A stretch of DNA of 35,476 bases, taken from positions 1 through 35,476 of the forward strand of contig CAMNEA010000026.1 of assembly GCA_946536145.1 (NCBI GenBank), written 5' to 3'. Made by a program: the position numbers and the translations under genes. Of this stretch, positions 1 to 8,527 are shown piece by piece (position 1 is the stretch's first letter; each line of letters begins with the position of its first letter). This stretch comes from an uncultured Butyrivibrio sp. GTDB lineage: Bacteria > Bacillota > Clostridia > Lachnospirales > Lachnospiraceae. The notes below the pieces were generated by a model. It did no database searches. It was not told the origin of the DNA and worked only from the letters and a program-made list of their open reading frames with translations.

Positions 1-26
1 GGCCGGTAAGGTCAATATGAGTCAAT

Positions 27-129
27 GGGGACGTTACAGTTTGACTCGTTTTGCTTTGCAAAATGAGTCAAACTGTAACGTCCCCAATGACTCAAAACTG
101 TAACGTCCCCATTGACTCAAAACTGTAAC
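27..129. repeat. REP-like palindrome with tandem half-sites
   Basis: A near-perfect inverted repeat has 21-bp arms at 27-47 and 65-85 (GGGGACGTTACAGTTTGACTC and its complement). The 17-nt centre is itself nearly palindromic. The right arm is repeated in direct orientation at 89-110 and, cut short, at 114-129, each separated by a few bases. It starts 5 bp beyond the stop codon of the last gene of a minus-strand operon. The layout resembles REP/BIME-type elements moved by IS200-like Y1 transposases; no transposase gene is in the window, so the family is inferred. The hairpin may also act as a transcription end. Confidence 0.75.
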
Positions 130-133
130 ACCA

Positions 134-874
134 TCACTCATTTTTCTCGCCGGGAATGAAAACTATCTTTATGATCCACGCCAGGAACACAAACACCAAA
201 ATCGGTATAACACACGAAGTCACGATCATTACCGCAAGTGACTCGAGCATATCTCCCAAAAATGACGAAATACTGTCGATCGTAGTGCCCGATATGCCGC
301 CAGTGTCAATAGCGCCGCCGGAATCAGTATTGCCGTCTATATCAAGGTTATTGTACTCCTCTATCGTCCCGTTTACCGTATCCGCCTGGGTCTGATACAC
401 CATGTCGGATAGAAGGATGCTCGCGGGAACGATCAGAAAGATCACCATGCCCATGAGGGCGATCTTAAGCGCGATGGTTCGAAGAAATTTCTTTTTCAAA
501 AGAATGGACAGGCACCACAGAAGACATGCGGCTGGTATCATAACAGAAAAAGCTATATGCGCCGAGATGGTGATAAGAAACTTCTCCAGATACAAGGCAC
601 TTAGTATCAGCAGAAAATAGGTTGCCATCTCCGCAAGCTGCTCAGCAAGAGGTGTTCCCAGATCTCCGGGCAGGAGTGAGAGCGTCGCCGATGTGGCTGC
701 TGCCCCGCCGGAGAGTGTGATCACAGCCCCTATCTTCTCCTCTGTCTGCTCAATGGAGTGCCTGTGGTTGGACGGATCAGCCATAAATGGTGCTATCCTG
801 GTCAGTGATATAACTGCAAGCAGAAGCAAAAGAGCTATCTTTGCGCAGGTTTTAAGTTCAGGTCTTATTTCCAC
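134..874 (-). CDS. Multi-pass membrane protein of unknown function
   Basis: I do not recognise this 246-residue protein. It has an N-terminal membrane segment (about residues 12-32), a polar external stretch, two or three hydrophobic segments between about 60 and 160, a Gly/Thr/Asp-rich polar loop (about 165-200), and a C-terminal membrane segment (about 210-238) ending in a short charged tail. The start is GTG, preceded by GGGAGGAAGAG about 10 nt upstream; it lies 17 nt after the stop of the DUF4230 gene, so the two are probably co-translated. It is the last gene of the operon and is followed by a REP-like palindrome. Co-location suggests that it and the DUF4230 protein act together at the membrane, but this is inference only. 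Confidence 0.8.
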   Translation of the reverse strand: MEIRPELKTCAKIALLLLLAVISLTRIAPFMADPSNHRHSIEQTEEKIGAVITLSGGAAATSATLSLLPGDLGTPLAEQLAEMATYFLLILSALYLEKFLITISAHIAFSVMIPAACLLWCLSILLKKKFLRTIALKIALMGMVIFLIVPASILLSDMVYQTQADTVNGTIEEYNNLDIDGNTDSGGAIDTGGISGTTIDSISSFLGDMLESLAVMIVTSCVIPILVFVFLAWIIKIVFIPGEKNE

Positions 875-891
875 TCTGCCTCTTCCTCCCG

Positions 892-1554
892 TCAGAATTT
901 TATATCATAGTCGCCAAGCGATGGGTAATTCTTAATGAATCCCGTCACAAGCTTTCTTGCCTGCTCATCGCTTCTCTCCAGGATTCCATCTTCAAGCGCC
1001 TTGTTTTTGGCGGCCTCCTCAAACTCCGAAAGTGACATGTTGTAGTCCTCAAGCTTGAGCGGATTCCACAGAGAGTCGCTCTCGGAATAGACCTCAAACG
1101 TATCCTTGTCGATGGTAACTGTCATGATCTCAGACTCGGGCAGTTCCACGCTCACAGTCTTGGATTCATCGTCCTTGGTCACCCTTATCTTTTCAAAATC
1201 AATGCCGGCGAGCACAGACCCCTCGTAGCTGTACATCATCTCAGAAGAAGACGGGATGATGCTAAACAGCTTCTTCTCCTTGGTGTACTTCTCAACCTGG
1301 GTGAAATAGTATTCCTGTGTCACAAGAAATCCCATATCGGAAAGACCGTCTTCCAATACTTCAGTACTGACTGTCACTTTGACATTGTCCTCTTTTGGTT
1401 TAAGAGATGCCGACATAGTGGCAAGGTCTGAATCTCCCCTGCCTGTCCTGTCCCTGCTATAGGTTACGCACAGTATGATCACAGCGATCAGCGAAACAGC
1501 TATCACACCTATGTATATGCCGTTTTTTACCTTATCCGGTATTTTAATGTTCAT
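892..1554 (-). CDS. DUF4230 domain membrane-anchored protein
   Basis: The chosen ATG (1554) follows CCGGAG at 9 nt; a TTG 36 nt further up has no ribosome binding site and is rejected. The product is about 220 residues, with one N-terminal membrane helix (motif NGIYIGVIAVSLIAVIILCV) and an extracytoplasmic body. The body matches the pattern of DUF4230 proteins: an early 'VTVSTEVLEDGLSDMGFLVTQEYY' region split over about residues 50-75, a beta-rich centre, then a helical tail with a conserved 'NYPSLGDYDIKF'-like end. The function of DUF4230 is unknown. It sits 48 nt after dtd and 17 nt before a second membrane protein gene in the same operon. Confidence 0.8.
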   Translation of the reverse strand: MNIKIPDKVKNGIYIGVIAVSLIAVIILCVTYSRDRTGRGDSDLATMSASLKPKEDNVKVTVSTEVLEDGLSDMGFLVTQEYYFTQVEKYTKEKKLFSIIPSSSEMMYSYEGSVLAGIDFEKIRVTKDDESKTVSVELPESEIMTVTIDKDTFEVYSESDSLWNPLKLEDYNMSLSEFEEAAKNKALEDGILERSDEQARKLVTGFIKNYPSLGDYDIKF

Positions 1555-1602
1555 CTTATAAGTCTCCGGTACGTTTTTCTTATCTCCCAAAAACCCGCGG
1601 GC

Positions 1603-2055
1603 TCAGTGTTTCATAAAATCAGCGGTATCCAGGATGATCGTGACCGGACCGTCGTTGACAGACGCAACCTTCATGTCAGCGCCAAACTCACCGGTTCCAA
1701 CTTCGAACCCCCTGTCTCTGCACTCTTTTACCACCAACTCATATAAAGGCTCTGATATCTCCGGCCTTGCAGCCTCGGTAAATCCGGGTCTCCTGGAGCT
1801 GCAGTCAGCATAAAGAGTGAACTGGCTCACGATAAGGAGCTCTGCACCGGCATCTTTGGGATTGATATTCATCTTGCCCTCATCGTCCTCAAAGATCCTA
1901 AGTCCGCATATCTTATCCGCAATCTTAACCGCCTGCTCCCTCGTGTCATCCCTGTGTACTCCAAGGAGCACAAGAAATCCCTTGTCTATTGAAGATACCT
2001 CTCTGCCATCGATAGATACCGATGCAGAGAGTACCCTGGTAACAACTGCTCTCAT
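1603..2055 (-). CDS. dtd: D-aminoacyl-tRNA deacylase
   Basis: DTD hydrolyses D-amino acids (and glycine mischarged on tRNA-Ala) from tRNA, as a cytosolic homodimer. The 150-residue length is normal for the family. The two signature motifs are visible: SQFTLYAD near residues 78-85 and NDGPVT near 134-139, which carries the cis Gly-Pro that excludes L-aminoacyl substrates. The start ATG shares one base with the stop TAA of the upstream SMP-30 gene (TAATG), which points to translational coupling. Confidence in the assignment is high. Confidence 0.97.
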   Translation of the reverse strand: MRAVVTRVLSASVSIDGREVSSIDKGFLVLLGVHRDDTREQAVKIADKICGLRIFEDDEGKMNINPKDAGAELLIVSQFTLYADCSSRRPGFTEAARPEISEPLYELVVKECRDRGFEVGTGEFGADMKVASVNDGPVTIILDTADFMKH

Positions 2056-2930
2056 TAAAGTCCCCCATTTTCATCTATTGCTATATCAGCATAGTCCGGC
2101 CATACGCCCTTTGTATCGACCCTGCACTCGAATATACATCCGTCATATTCCCCATCAAGACCGTCTCCGGATGATGTGATAAAGAGTGTCATAAGATCGT
2201 CTCCTCCAAAGCAGCAGGATGTCACATGCTCAGCCGGAACCGCTATCTCTCCGAGCTTCTCTCCGGTCCTGGAGCTTCTCTTTTCTATGCGTCTTCCTCC
2301 CCAGATTGCAACGTACAGATTGTCCTCTGAGTCTATACACATTCCATCCGGCACGCCGTCTTCCACGTTAAAGAGCACTTTCCTGTTAGAAATGCTACCG
2401 TCGGATATGTTGTAATCATAAACAAAAACAGCATATTCCTCTGAGTCGGAGAAGAAGAATTTCTTTTGCGCTTTGTCAAACGCCATACCGTTTGATATCC
2501 TGGTACCCGGCACAAGGCAGGCTATCTTTCCCTTGTCATAGGAAAAAAGCGCCCCCTCAGGCTCATGATCATCTACTACCGACGCCCCGAAAAAAACTCT
2601 TCCTTTCGGATCAGCCTTTGCATCATTGGATCTCCAATAGGATTTATATACCGAGCCCAGCTCGCATACAATATCGGTTTTCCCATGCCGAAGAAGATAA
2701 AGTCCATCCCTTGCAGCAAGAAGGTATCCGCTCCTGTCCTTTATTGGAACTGCTGCACCGATGGGCTGTCCAAGATCGAAGCATCTTCTCTCACCATCCT
2801 CAGACAGCCGATAAAACCTGTTGGCGATTATATCTACCCAGGAATAGCGCTTATATCTTGGATCATAAAACGGGCTCTCACCAAGCAAATACTTATTTGT
2901 GTCAAAAACAGTTGCTGTTTTGTTATCCAT
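2055..2930 (-). CDS. SMP-30/gluconolactonase-like beta-propeller protein
   Basis: A 291-residue protein of the SMP-30/gluconolactonase/LRE-like family, calcium-dependent six-bladed propellers that open sugar lactones. Family features are an early 'LGESPFYDPRYKRYSWVDI' segment with the metal-ligand Glu (residue about 18), the 'ISNGMAFD' turn with the conserved Asn (about 143), and 'VPDGMCIDSEDNLYVAIWGG' (about residues 193-212), carrying the conserved Asp of the propeller centre. The start has AGGAGG 5-6 nt upstream. There is no signal peptide, so it should be cytoplasmic. It overlaps dtd by one base. The actual substrate cannot be read from the sequence; an aldonolactone is likely. Confidence 0.88.
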   Translation of the reverse strand: MDNKTATVFDTNKYLLGESPFYDPRYKRYSWVDIIANRFYRLSEDGERRCFDLGQPIGAAVPIKDRSGYLLAARDGLYLLRHGKTDIVCELGSVYKSYWRSNDAKADPKGRVFFGASVVDDHEPEGALFSYDKGKIACLVPGTRISNGMAFDKAQKKFFFSDSEEYAVFVYDYNISDGSISNRKVLFNVEDGVPDGMCIDSEDNLYVAIWGGRRIEKRSSRTGEKLGEIAVPAEHVTSCCFGGDDLMTLFITSSGDGLDGEYDGCIFECRVDTKGVWPDYADIAIDENGGL

Positions 2931-2987
2931 ATCTGCCTCCTTCTCCCATCTGGCGGAATAACGCTCATCAAGAGTCCATGCTGAGAT

Positions 2988-3884
2988 TTAATTAACTTCT
3001 ATCAGTTCATACTCCAATACGCCATATCCCATTTCTGCTGCCGTCTCCATGGCATGCTCCCCGTTTCTTGTCTTAACCCTCTCAAGGAAATGGTCGCGAC
3101 CGGGATCCTCAGACTTGTATATAAGGTCCATGCAGGCCCTGTCAATTGCCACAGGATCGGTTGCAGCAAGTATTCCTACATCTGCCATGCACGGATCCTC
3201 TGCTACAGCACAGCAGTCACAGTCAACAGAGAGATTCTTCATGACATTTATGTATACAATGTTCCCATGAAAATGATCTACTACAGCAGATGCTGCCTCT
3301 GCCATTGATTCAAGAAATGCGTCCTGAGGCGGAAGATCTCCCCATACAATGCCCTGCTCTTCGGCTTTTACGTACTTGCCTGCAGAATGGATATTGACCT
3401 TACCTGCAGTTGAAGCGCATCCTATCGAGAGCTGCTTGAGCGCTCCGCCGTATCCTCCCATGGGATGACCCTTGAAATGGGACAGCACAAGCATAGAGTC
3501 ATAGTTCATAAGATTCTTGCCCACAATGTCGCTCTTTAGATGTCCCGGATGAGATATAGGAAGCTCGACATCCGGTCCTTCGGCATCCATGAGATCAACT
3601 ACAAAAAAGTCATTCCAGCCGTGCTTCGTAATAAGAGGCAGATGTTTGTCCGTGCTGTTTCTCTCTCCCTCATAGGCTGTGTTGCACTCAACAACGGTGC
3701 CGCCGACATGCTCAACCATGGGTCTGAAAAACTGCGGCTTTAAAAAATTCTGATTGCCATCTTCACCGGAATGTACCTTGACGGCAACTTTTCCCTCAAG
3801 CTTTTTCCCAAGCGTATCGTACATCTTCACAACCTGCTCCGGTGTTATTATCCTTGTAAAATATACCTTAGAAACTGATCCCAT
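2988..3884 (-). CDS. DUF362 domain protein
   Basis: A 298-residue DUF362 family protein. The fold is recognisable from 'KVAVKVHSGEDGNQNFLKPQF' (about residues 32-52), the 'VVECNTAY' strand, 'LSHFKGHPMGGYGGALKQLSIGC' (about 135-157) and the end motif 'ATDPVAIDRACMDLI' (about 240-254). Several Cys residues ('SVDCDCCAVAEDPCMADVG', about 219-237) replace the usual ferredoxin domain found in longer DUF362 proteins; this version has no separate 4Fe-4S domain. The biochemical role of the family is not established. The start has GGAGG 5 nt upstream. It is the first gene of the minus-strand operon that runs to the left window edge. Confidence 0.9.
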   Translation of the reverse strand: MGSVSKVYFTRIITPEQVVKMYDTLGKKLEGKVAVKVHSGEDGNQNFLKPQFFRPMVEHVGGTVVECNTAYEGERNSTDKHLPLITKHGWNDFFVVDLMDAEGPDVELPISHPGHLKSDIVGKNLMNYDSMLVLSHFKGHPMGGYGGALKQLSIGCASTAGKVNIHSAGKYVKAEEQGIVWGDLPPQDAFLESMAEAASAVVDHFHGNIVYINVMKNLSVDCDCCAVAEDPCMADVGILAATDPVAIDRACMDLIYKSEDPGRDHFLERVKTRNGEHAMETAAEMGYGVLEYELIEVN

Positions 3885-3946
3885 AATAGCCTCCTTCTTA
3901 TTAAAATTTATGATTATATGTTATCATTTTTTTCAAATCAGTGGTT

Positions 3947-4627
3947 CTATTTTGCCTTATTGACCCCCAGGAAAAACTGTCCCAAAAGCTCTTTTGCAAA
4001 CTTAAGACGCTTGGCAGAGTGGCTTTCTTTTGCAGAATAGTCAAATATATATTTGTCAAAGGCATTGATTATGACGGTGCCTGAGGGATGATTTTGCTCT
4101 CTCTTGAATCCGCTCATATATACAGCATGGACATGGCCATGGAGCATGTAATCGGGCTGACAGATATACAAAAGATCTCCAAGGCACTCATATCCGATGT
4201 GAGGCAGATCACTCATGTCTCCGTATCCCCTCACAGGTGAGTGGGTGACAAGGATATCAAATCCCCCACTTTTGAGAATTTCCTTCCTGGATTTCCAGAT
4301 GCGCTTTCGCATCTCATCCTCCGAATACATGTAGGGTCCGGGCTTGTACTTCATTGAGCCGCCCAGGCCAAAAATACGCACTCCCTTATACTTAAATACC
4401 CTGCCGTCAATATTCTCACACCCCTCAGGCGGCCTGTTGACATACGCCGAATCATGATTGCCCGGGACATAAAGAACAGGACAGCTCGACATGGTAACCA
4501 GAAACTCCAGATACTCCGCACTTAAGTCTCCGCAGGATATTATAAGCTCGACACCGTCAAGCTTGTCCGGAGAGTAAAAATCCCACAGTGACTTGGATTC
4601 TTCATCGGCAACTGCCAGTATCTTCAT
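3947..4627 (-). CDS. Calcineurin-like metallophosphoesterase
   Basis: A 226-residue cytosolic metallophosphoesterase. Metal-binding motifs are visible: 'VADEES' in place of the usual D-x-H at the start (residues about 6-11, so the first motif is atypical), 'SCGDLS' (about 31-36), 'GNHDSAY' (about 57-63), 'THSPVRGYGD' (about 125-134) and 'HGHVHAVY' (about 162-169). The usual first-metal His is missing (A-D-E instead of D-x-H), which may alter metal use. Its ATG overlaps the stop of the BMP-like gene by four bases (ATGA), so the two are translationally coupled. Substrate unknown; phosphodiester or nucleotide hydrolysis is expected from the fold. Confidence 0.88.
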   Translation of the reverse strand: MKILAVADEESKSLWDFYSPDKLDGVELIISCGDLSAEYLEFLVTMSSCPVLYVPGNHDSAYVNRPPEGCENIDGRVFKYKGVRIFGLGGSMKYKPGPYMYSEDEMRKRIWKSRKEILKSGGFDILVTHSPVRGYGDMSDLPHIGYECLGDLLYICQPDYMLHGHVHAVYMSGFKREQNHPSGTVIINAFDKYIFDYSAKESHSAKRLKFAKELLGQFFLGVNKAK

Positions 4628-6546
4628 AGAATATTGTCATTCATCCAGTCCATGACAGCTATCCTGGAAGGCGGAAGCGTGTCATAGACTATAGACACTG
4701 CATTGGTATTTGAACCAATGGCGTCCTGGATTATCTTGCTGCCTGAGCGCAATTCTCCGGAAAATGGCTCAACACTGCCATTAATAATGGAACTTTTAAA
4801 AAATGATAGCATTTTTCTGGTCTGATATGGAAGCTCCGCTATCCTTAGGTCAACCACACCTGTGGATAGTCCAAACCAGTAGTTTGCTGCAGTATGGCTA
4901 TTTATAAGCTTCTGCAGTTCCCAGTCATCATTGAGTACTGACTGAACTATCTGAAGATAATATCTTCCCCAGTTATAATAAGGAGCTCCGATATAAATAT
5001 CTTTTCCTTCCGCCATTTTGTATACACCGGGTCTCTTGCTGCCCGAATAATTCATTGCGTATTCAAAATCGGCATACATTGTGGCTCCTTCATCCTTCCA
5101 CTCTGACATATAATCAAAGTTTCCGCTGCTTCCGGCATATTTCATCGAAATCCTGCAGTCCGGATCAAGGAGTGATACTCCTATGGCAAAAGCATTCAGG
5201 TTGGCCATGCTCATGTTTCCGAAATTGCGGACCAGATAGCCGATCACCCTGTCTTTACCACCGCATGACTCCCGCAGCATTATATCGGCCGAGAGTATGC
5301 CCATAAGAAATGATGCCTCATAGAGCTTTCCCTGATAGCACCTCACAGATGAACTCGTATTTCCCATAGAGCAGTTGAGATATTTGATATCCGGATTCCT
5401 TACAGCAGCCTTAACTGTCTCGGACATCATCTTTGGGGACACGGTAAATATTACATTATTCTTATCGGCAGCGGCTTCTTCAAGCGCTTTTTCATAGCCC
5501 CCGGCACCGGGCTCGGCATAGTAAACTGACGTCACTACTTCGTCACCCGTCATCTCGTCCAGGTATAACCTTCCGGCCTCATGGCTGTCTATCCACCTTG
5601 AGTCATCAACCTGAGCATTGTAGATAAATCCTACTCTGAGAGGTGAGGATTCCGTGTACTTGGGAGGAGCCGCAAACAGACCAAGAAGTCCTGATCTTCT
5701 TGGCTTTTCCCCATCAGAGTTTACAGTCTCAACGAAATGAATGTCATCGGTACTTCCGCTGCGCAGGAGCTCTCCCCTTGCCATTCTTATGTTATTTATG
5801 ATCTGGTCATCGGAGTCGCTAAGAAGCGTCTTCATAGGGAAAATAGATATGTATACGAGGAACATCTCGCTTGCACTGTAGATGTCATCTGATTTCAGGA
5901 CCTGTGAGCACTTCTTCTCAAACAGAATGAAGGCAGACTTCAGATCCTCTTTGACTTTGTCCGGCCATATATCCGTGAGGTTCTGGCCCAGGAGCCTTGC
6001 GAGCTGCTGATATTCACCGGGCTCTCTGAAGACGATATACATATTGCCGGTTGCCTTATAGAAGTCCAGGTACTCATAATATGCTACGACTTCTTTTGAA
6101 TCACTCTTTTCAGGAATGATCCTTGTGACATCTGCGAGAATATAGTCAACCTTCTCAAATTTTGATACCGATACCCTCTTGTTGCCCTCCTGCACATAGA
6201 AGTCGTGAAGATATTCATACACCTTTATCGCATCTCTTATACCTTCCTCCATAAAAGAGTTGTGAAGGTATATCCACTTTACGCCAAATTCTGTTTCCGG
6301 AGGAAACAGTGGCATAAAATTATTTGCAAAGGCATTGTTTCTCGATGACTCTTTATTGCCCTTGATCCTGCTAAGCGGAAGTTCAACAAGACCTATATGT
6401 ACCTGCTTTGGGTTATTCTGGATTTCTTCAAGCGTATCAAGCGCAGGGAGATAGGGTGAAATTCCGTCATGAACTGCTTTTTTGGCTGCTGCCTCTCCAA
6501 GCTTTAGCGCCATTCTGTAACTTCTTCCTGATTTTTCAAGTTCCAT
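4624..6546 (-). CDS. BMP/PnrA-like ligand-binding protein with ParB-like N-terminus
   Basis: The ATG at 6546 is chosen because AAGAAGGGAG stands 8 nt before it; a TTG 24 nt upstream has none. The product has 640 residues. The C-terminal half (from about residue 305, 'LRVGFIYNAQVDDSRW') looks like the basic membrane protein/PnrA periplasmic-binding fold, which binds nucleosides in known transport proteins. The N-terminal third has a ParB/sulfiredoxin-like pattern: 'IGLVELPLSRIKG' and 'YVQEGNKRVSVSKFEKV'. There is no signal peptide, lipobox or membrane helix, so it should stay in the cytosol, unlike classic BMP lipoproteins. It is coupled to the downstream metallophosphoesterase and preceded by a good promoter. 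A ligand sensor or regulator (compare Bacillus Med) is a fair guess; there is no permease nearby. Confidence 0.8.
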   Translation of the reverse strand: MELEKSGRSYRMALKLGEAAAKKAVHDGISPYLPALDTLEEIQNNPKQVHIGLVELPLSRIKGNKESSRNNAFANNFMPLFPPETEFGVKWIYLHNSFMEEGIRDAIKVYEYLHDFYVQEGNKRVSVSKFEKVDYILADVTRIIPEKSDSKEVVAYYEYLDFYKATGNMYIVFREPGEYQQLARLLGQNLTDIWPDKVKEDLKSAFILFEKKCSQVLKSDDIYSASEMFLVYISIFPMKTLLSDSDDQIINNIRMARGELLRSGSTDDIHFVETVNSDGEKPRRSGLLGLFAAPPKYTESSPLRVGFIYNAQVDDSRWIDSHEAGRLYLDEMTGDEVVTSVYYAEPGAGGYEKALEEAAADKNNVIFTVSPKMMSETVKAAVRNPDIKYLNCSMGNTSSSVRCYQGKLYEASFLMGILSADIMLRESCGGKDRVIGYLVRNFGNMSMANLNAFAIGVSLLDPDCRISMKYAGSSGNFDYMSEWKDEGATMYADFEYAMNYSGSKRPGVYKMAEGKDIYIGAPYYNWGRYYLQIVQSVLNDDWELQKLINSHTAANYWFGLSTGVVDLRIAELPYQTRKMLSFFKSSIINGSVEPFSGELRSGSKIIQDAIGSNTNAVSIVYDTLPPSRIAVMDWMNDNIL

Positions 6547-6593
6547 CTGCGAATCTCCCTTCTTACCCAAATTTCGTTACAATTTCATAATTA

Positions 6594-6622
6594 ATTTTAA
6601 AATGCACTGCCATCTTTGTCAA
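6594..6622 (-). promoter_or_regulatory. Promoter of the BMP-like/metallophosphoesterase operon
   Basis: On the minus strand, TTGACA (6617-6622) and TAAAAT (6594-6599) are separated by 17 bp, close to the sigma-A consensus. The predicted start is near 6587, about 40 nt before the ATG at 6546. The -35 box lies inside the AraC-type gene remnant. Confidence 0.7.
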
Positions 6623-6655
6623 AAAGTGACCTGTACTCTCCGGGCGACATTCCCT
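6597..6655 (-). pseudogene. C-terminal remnant of an AraC-type regulator
   Basis: Read on the minus strand, the last 18 codons before a TAA encode GMSPGEYRSLF followed by a short polar tail. G-M-S/T-P-G-E-Y-R is the typical end of AraC/XylS DNA-binding domains. The reading frame is cut off directly at the terminal repeat of a miniature element (6656), and no HTH sequence is seen on the far side. The fragment is short, so the assignment rests on one motif. Confidence 0.4.
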
Positions 6656-6787
6656 GTTACTGTTCACTCGCATACAGTTCGCTCCAGTAACGTATTCGCG
6701 CATTCACTAAAGTTCGACTTCGTCGAAGGAATGCGCTCACCACTGAATCATTTTCTCACGAAATGCGCAGCATAGTGCGCATTTCTG
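6656..6787. mobile_element. Truncated miniature inverted-repeat element, copy A
   Basis: About 132 bp match, in inverted orientation, the complete element at 10339-10483 with about five mismatches. The left terminal repeat GTTACTGTTCA is present (6656-6666). The match stops after GCGCATTTCTG, so the last 13-14 bp with the other terminal repeat are missing. Internal hairpins are kept: GCGCATTC/GAATGCGC around TTCGAC/GTCGAA, and GAAATGCGCA/TGCGCATTTC-like arms. It codes for nothing recognisable. The remaining 6788-6942 shows no supported gene. Confidence 0.8.
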
Positions 6788-6942
6788 GCTGGCCACCGGT
6801 ATCGTGTGGGTGCTCAGCGGATCAACTGCATGGATGAGGCTGTTTTCAAGCCCCATCCTAAGACGCAGCAAGACTAAAGAAGCAATGGTCATATCAGCAA
6901 TTCCCTGATTTTTTCGCCCTATGCTACGGCAGACTCAAACGA

Positions 6943-8472
6943 TCATAGATATATCTCTTTTGACGCAAGCTTTTCCCTGAACCTGACATCATGCTCCACA
7001 AGGAGCATGGTGGGTTTAAAGCGCTCAATAAGCCTTTCTATCTGCATCCTTGAAAATACATCTATGTAGTTTAAAGGCTCATCCCAGATATACAGATGCG
7101 CAGGTGTCAAAAGACTTGATGCGATGAGCACCTTTTTCTTTTGTCCCTCAGAGAAATCCTCCATGTTTTTATCAAACTGCACCCTGTTCATATCAAGCTG
7201 CCGCATAAGAGCCAGGAAAAGACTGTAATCCAGGTTGTTTCTTTTAGCATGATCAGACAGACTTCCCTTAAGATGAGAGGTATCCTGATTTATGTAAGAT
7301 ATCTTCAGATTAGGTGCGACGTATAATTCTCCTGAAGCTTCAATATTTCCATACGTTGTGGGCCCATTGCCGTTTTCCGCCAGTACTGCCTTTATGAGGC
7401 TCGATTTACCGCTCCCGTTAGCCCCGCTCAAAAACACTATCTCCCCCTGCTTAACTTCAAATGAGAGATTCTGTATGACATCCTCATCACCATCAATATA
7501 TCTCAGAGATAAATTTCTGCATTCTATCAGTCTCTCCTTGTAGTGCTTAAGCGGCATGATCTTTAAATCTGCCGTCTGTTCAATATCCTGAAGAAGTCCC
7601 TCTTTTTCCTCAATCTCTCTGTCCATTCTCCCCTCAAAGGACTTTACCCTGGACTGCATCTTTTTGGTCTTGGCACCAATGAACGACCTCGTGGATATTG
7701 ATCTGTCATTTTCCTTTATGGGATCAAAGCCTATTTTGCTGCTCTCACTTTTATCCGCCCACCTGGCGGTTCGCTCTGCCGCCGCTTTCAGCTTGCCAAT
7801 CTCTTTTAAATGCTTTTCATTTTCCGCCCTGGCAAAAGCATCTGCCTTCTCCTTGTTTTCCCACCAACTTGAGAAATTGCCGCTCTGAACCTCTATGCTT
7901 GCCCTGTTAAGCACCAGCACATGGTCGATGCATGCATCCAGAAGGTCTCTGTCATGGGATACAAGTATAAAGCCCTTTTTCTCAGAAAGGTACGACTTTA
8001 CTATTTCCCTGGCCTCCATATCAAGGTGATTCGTCGGCTCATCTATGAGCAGGAAATCATTTTCCCCTGAGAAAAGAACTGCAAGCATGATCTTCGTTCT
8101 TTCTCCAAAGCTCAGTGTCCCAAACGGTCTGTAGAGCAGCTCAGCCTCTACAGAGAGTTTGGGCAGTTCGCAAAGTACGCGCCAGCTCTCCACACCGCCT
8201 TTCCATTTTTCCATGAGTTCGTCAGCAGTCTTATCGAGCTCTTCTTCCGAAACCACATACGGAAAATAATCGAATACTGCGCTTGAAGTGATATTACCCT
8301 GATATTTATACCTTCCCATCAGAAGGTTTAAGAAAGTCGTCTTTCCTTTTCCGTTCCTTCCTATGAATCCCAGTTTCCAGTTGGTATCCACCATAAAGGA
8401 AACATTTTCAAAAACGTTGTCAAAACTGCCTTCATATCCAAAAGTAAGATTACTGACATTTATCTGTGACAT
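6943..8472 (-). CDS. ABC-F ribosome-protection protein, Lsa/CplR-like
   Basis: A 509-residue ABC-F ATPase with two nucleotide-binding domains and no membrane segments. NBD1: Walker A GRNGKGKTT (about 38-46), signature LSFGERTK (about 126), Walker B FLLIDEPTNHLD (about 146-157). The linker (about 195-280) is Lys/Glu-rich. NBD2: GANGSGKSS, signature FSEGQKKK, Walker B LYIWDEPLNYID. The second WDEPLNYIDVFSR form is typical of the Lsa/Vga-type resistance branch, which displaces lincosamide, streptogramin A and pleuromutilin drugs from the ribosome (family knowledge). The ATG at 8472 follows AAAGGAG; an upstream in-frame extension is rejected because it runs through the attenuator. Its promoter, uORF and terminator hairpin lie at 8528-8786. 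Confidence 0.9.
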   Translation of the reverse strand: MSQINVSNLTFGYEGSFDNVFENVSFMVDTNWKLGFIGRNGKGKTTFLNLLMGRYKYQGNITSSAVFDYFPYVVSEEELDKTADELMEKWKGGVESWRVLCELPKLSVEAELLYRPFGTLSFGERTKIMLAVLFSGENDFLLIDEPTNHLDMEAREIVKSYLSEKKGFILVSHDRDLLDACIDHVLVLNRASIEVQSGNFSSWWENKEKADAFARAENEKHLKEIGKLKAAAERTARWADKSESSKIGFDPIKENDRSISTRSFIGAKTKKMQSRVKSFEGRMDREIEEKEGLLQDIEQTADLKIMPLKHYKERLIECRNLSLRYIDGDEDVIQNLSFEVKQGEIVFLSGANGSGKSSLIKAVLAENGNGPTTYGNIEASGELYVAPNLKISYINQDTSHLKGSLSDHAKRNNLDYSLFLALMRQLDMNRVQFDKNMEDFSEGQKKKVLIASSLLTPAHLYIWDEPLNYIDVFSRMQIERLIERFKPTMLLVEHDVRFREKLASKEIYL

Positions 8473-8527
8473 ACAGGTCTCCTTTCTCCCGGGACAGAAT
8501 TTGCGGAGCAATTTCATCGTATTAAAT

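Noticed and set aside
2492..2995. Long plus-strand frame opposite the SMP-30 gene
   Set aside because: No start signal and no family pattern; the opposite strand gene is clear.
6788..6942. Short frames between MITE copy A and the ABC-F gene
   Set aside because: No start signals or recognisable motifs; may be remnants of the lost regulator region but cannot be supported.
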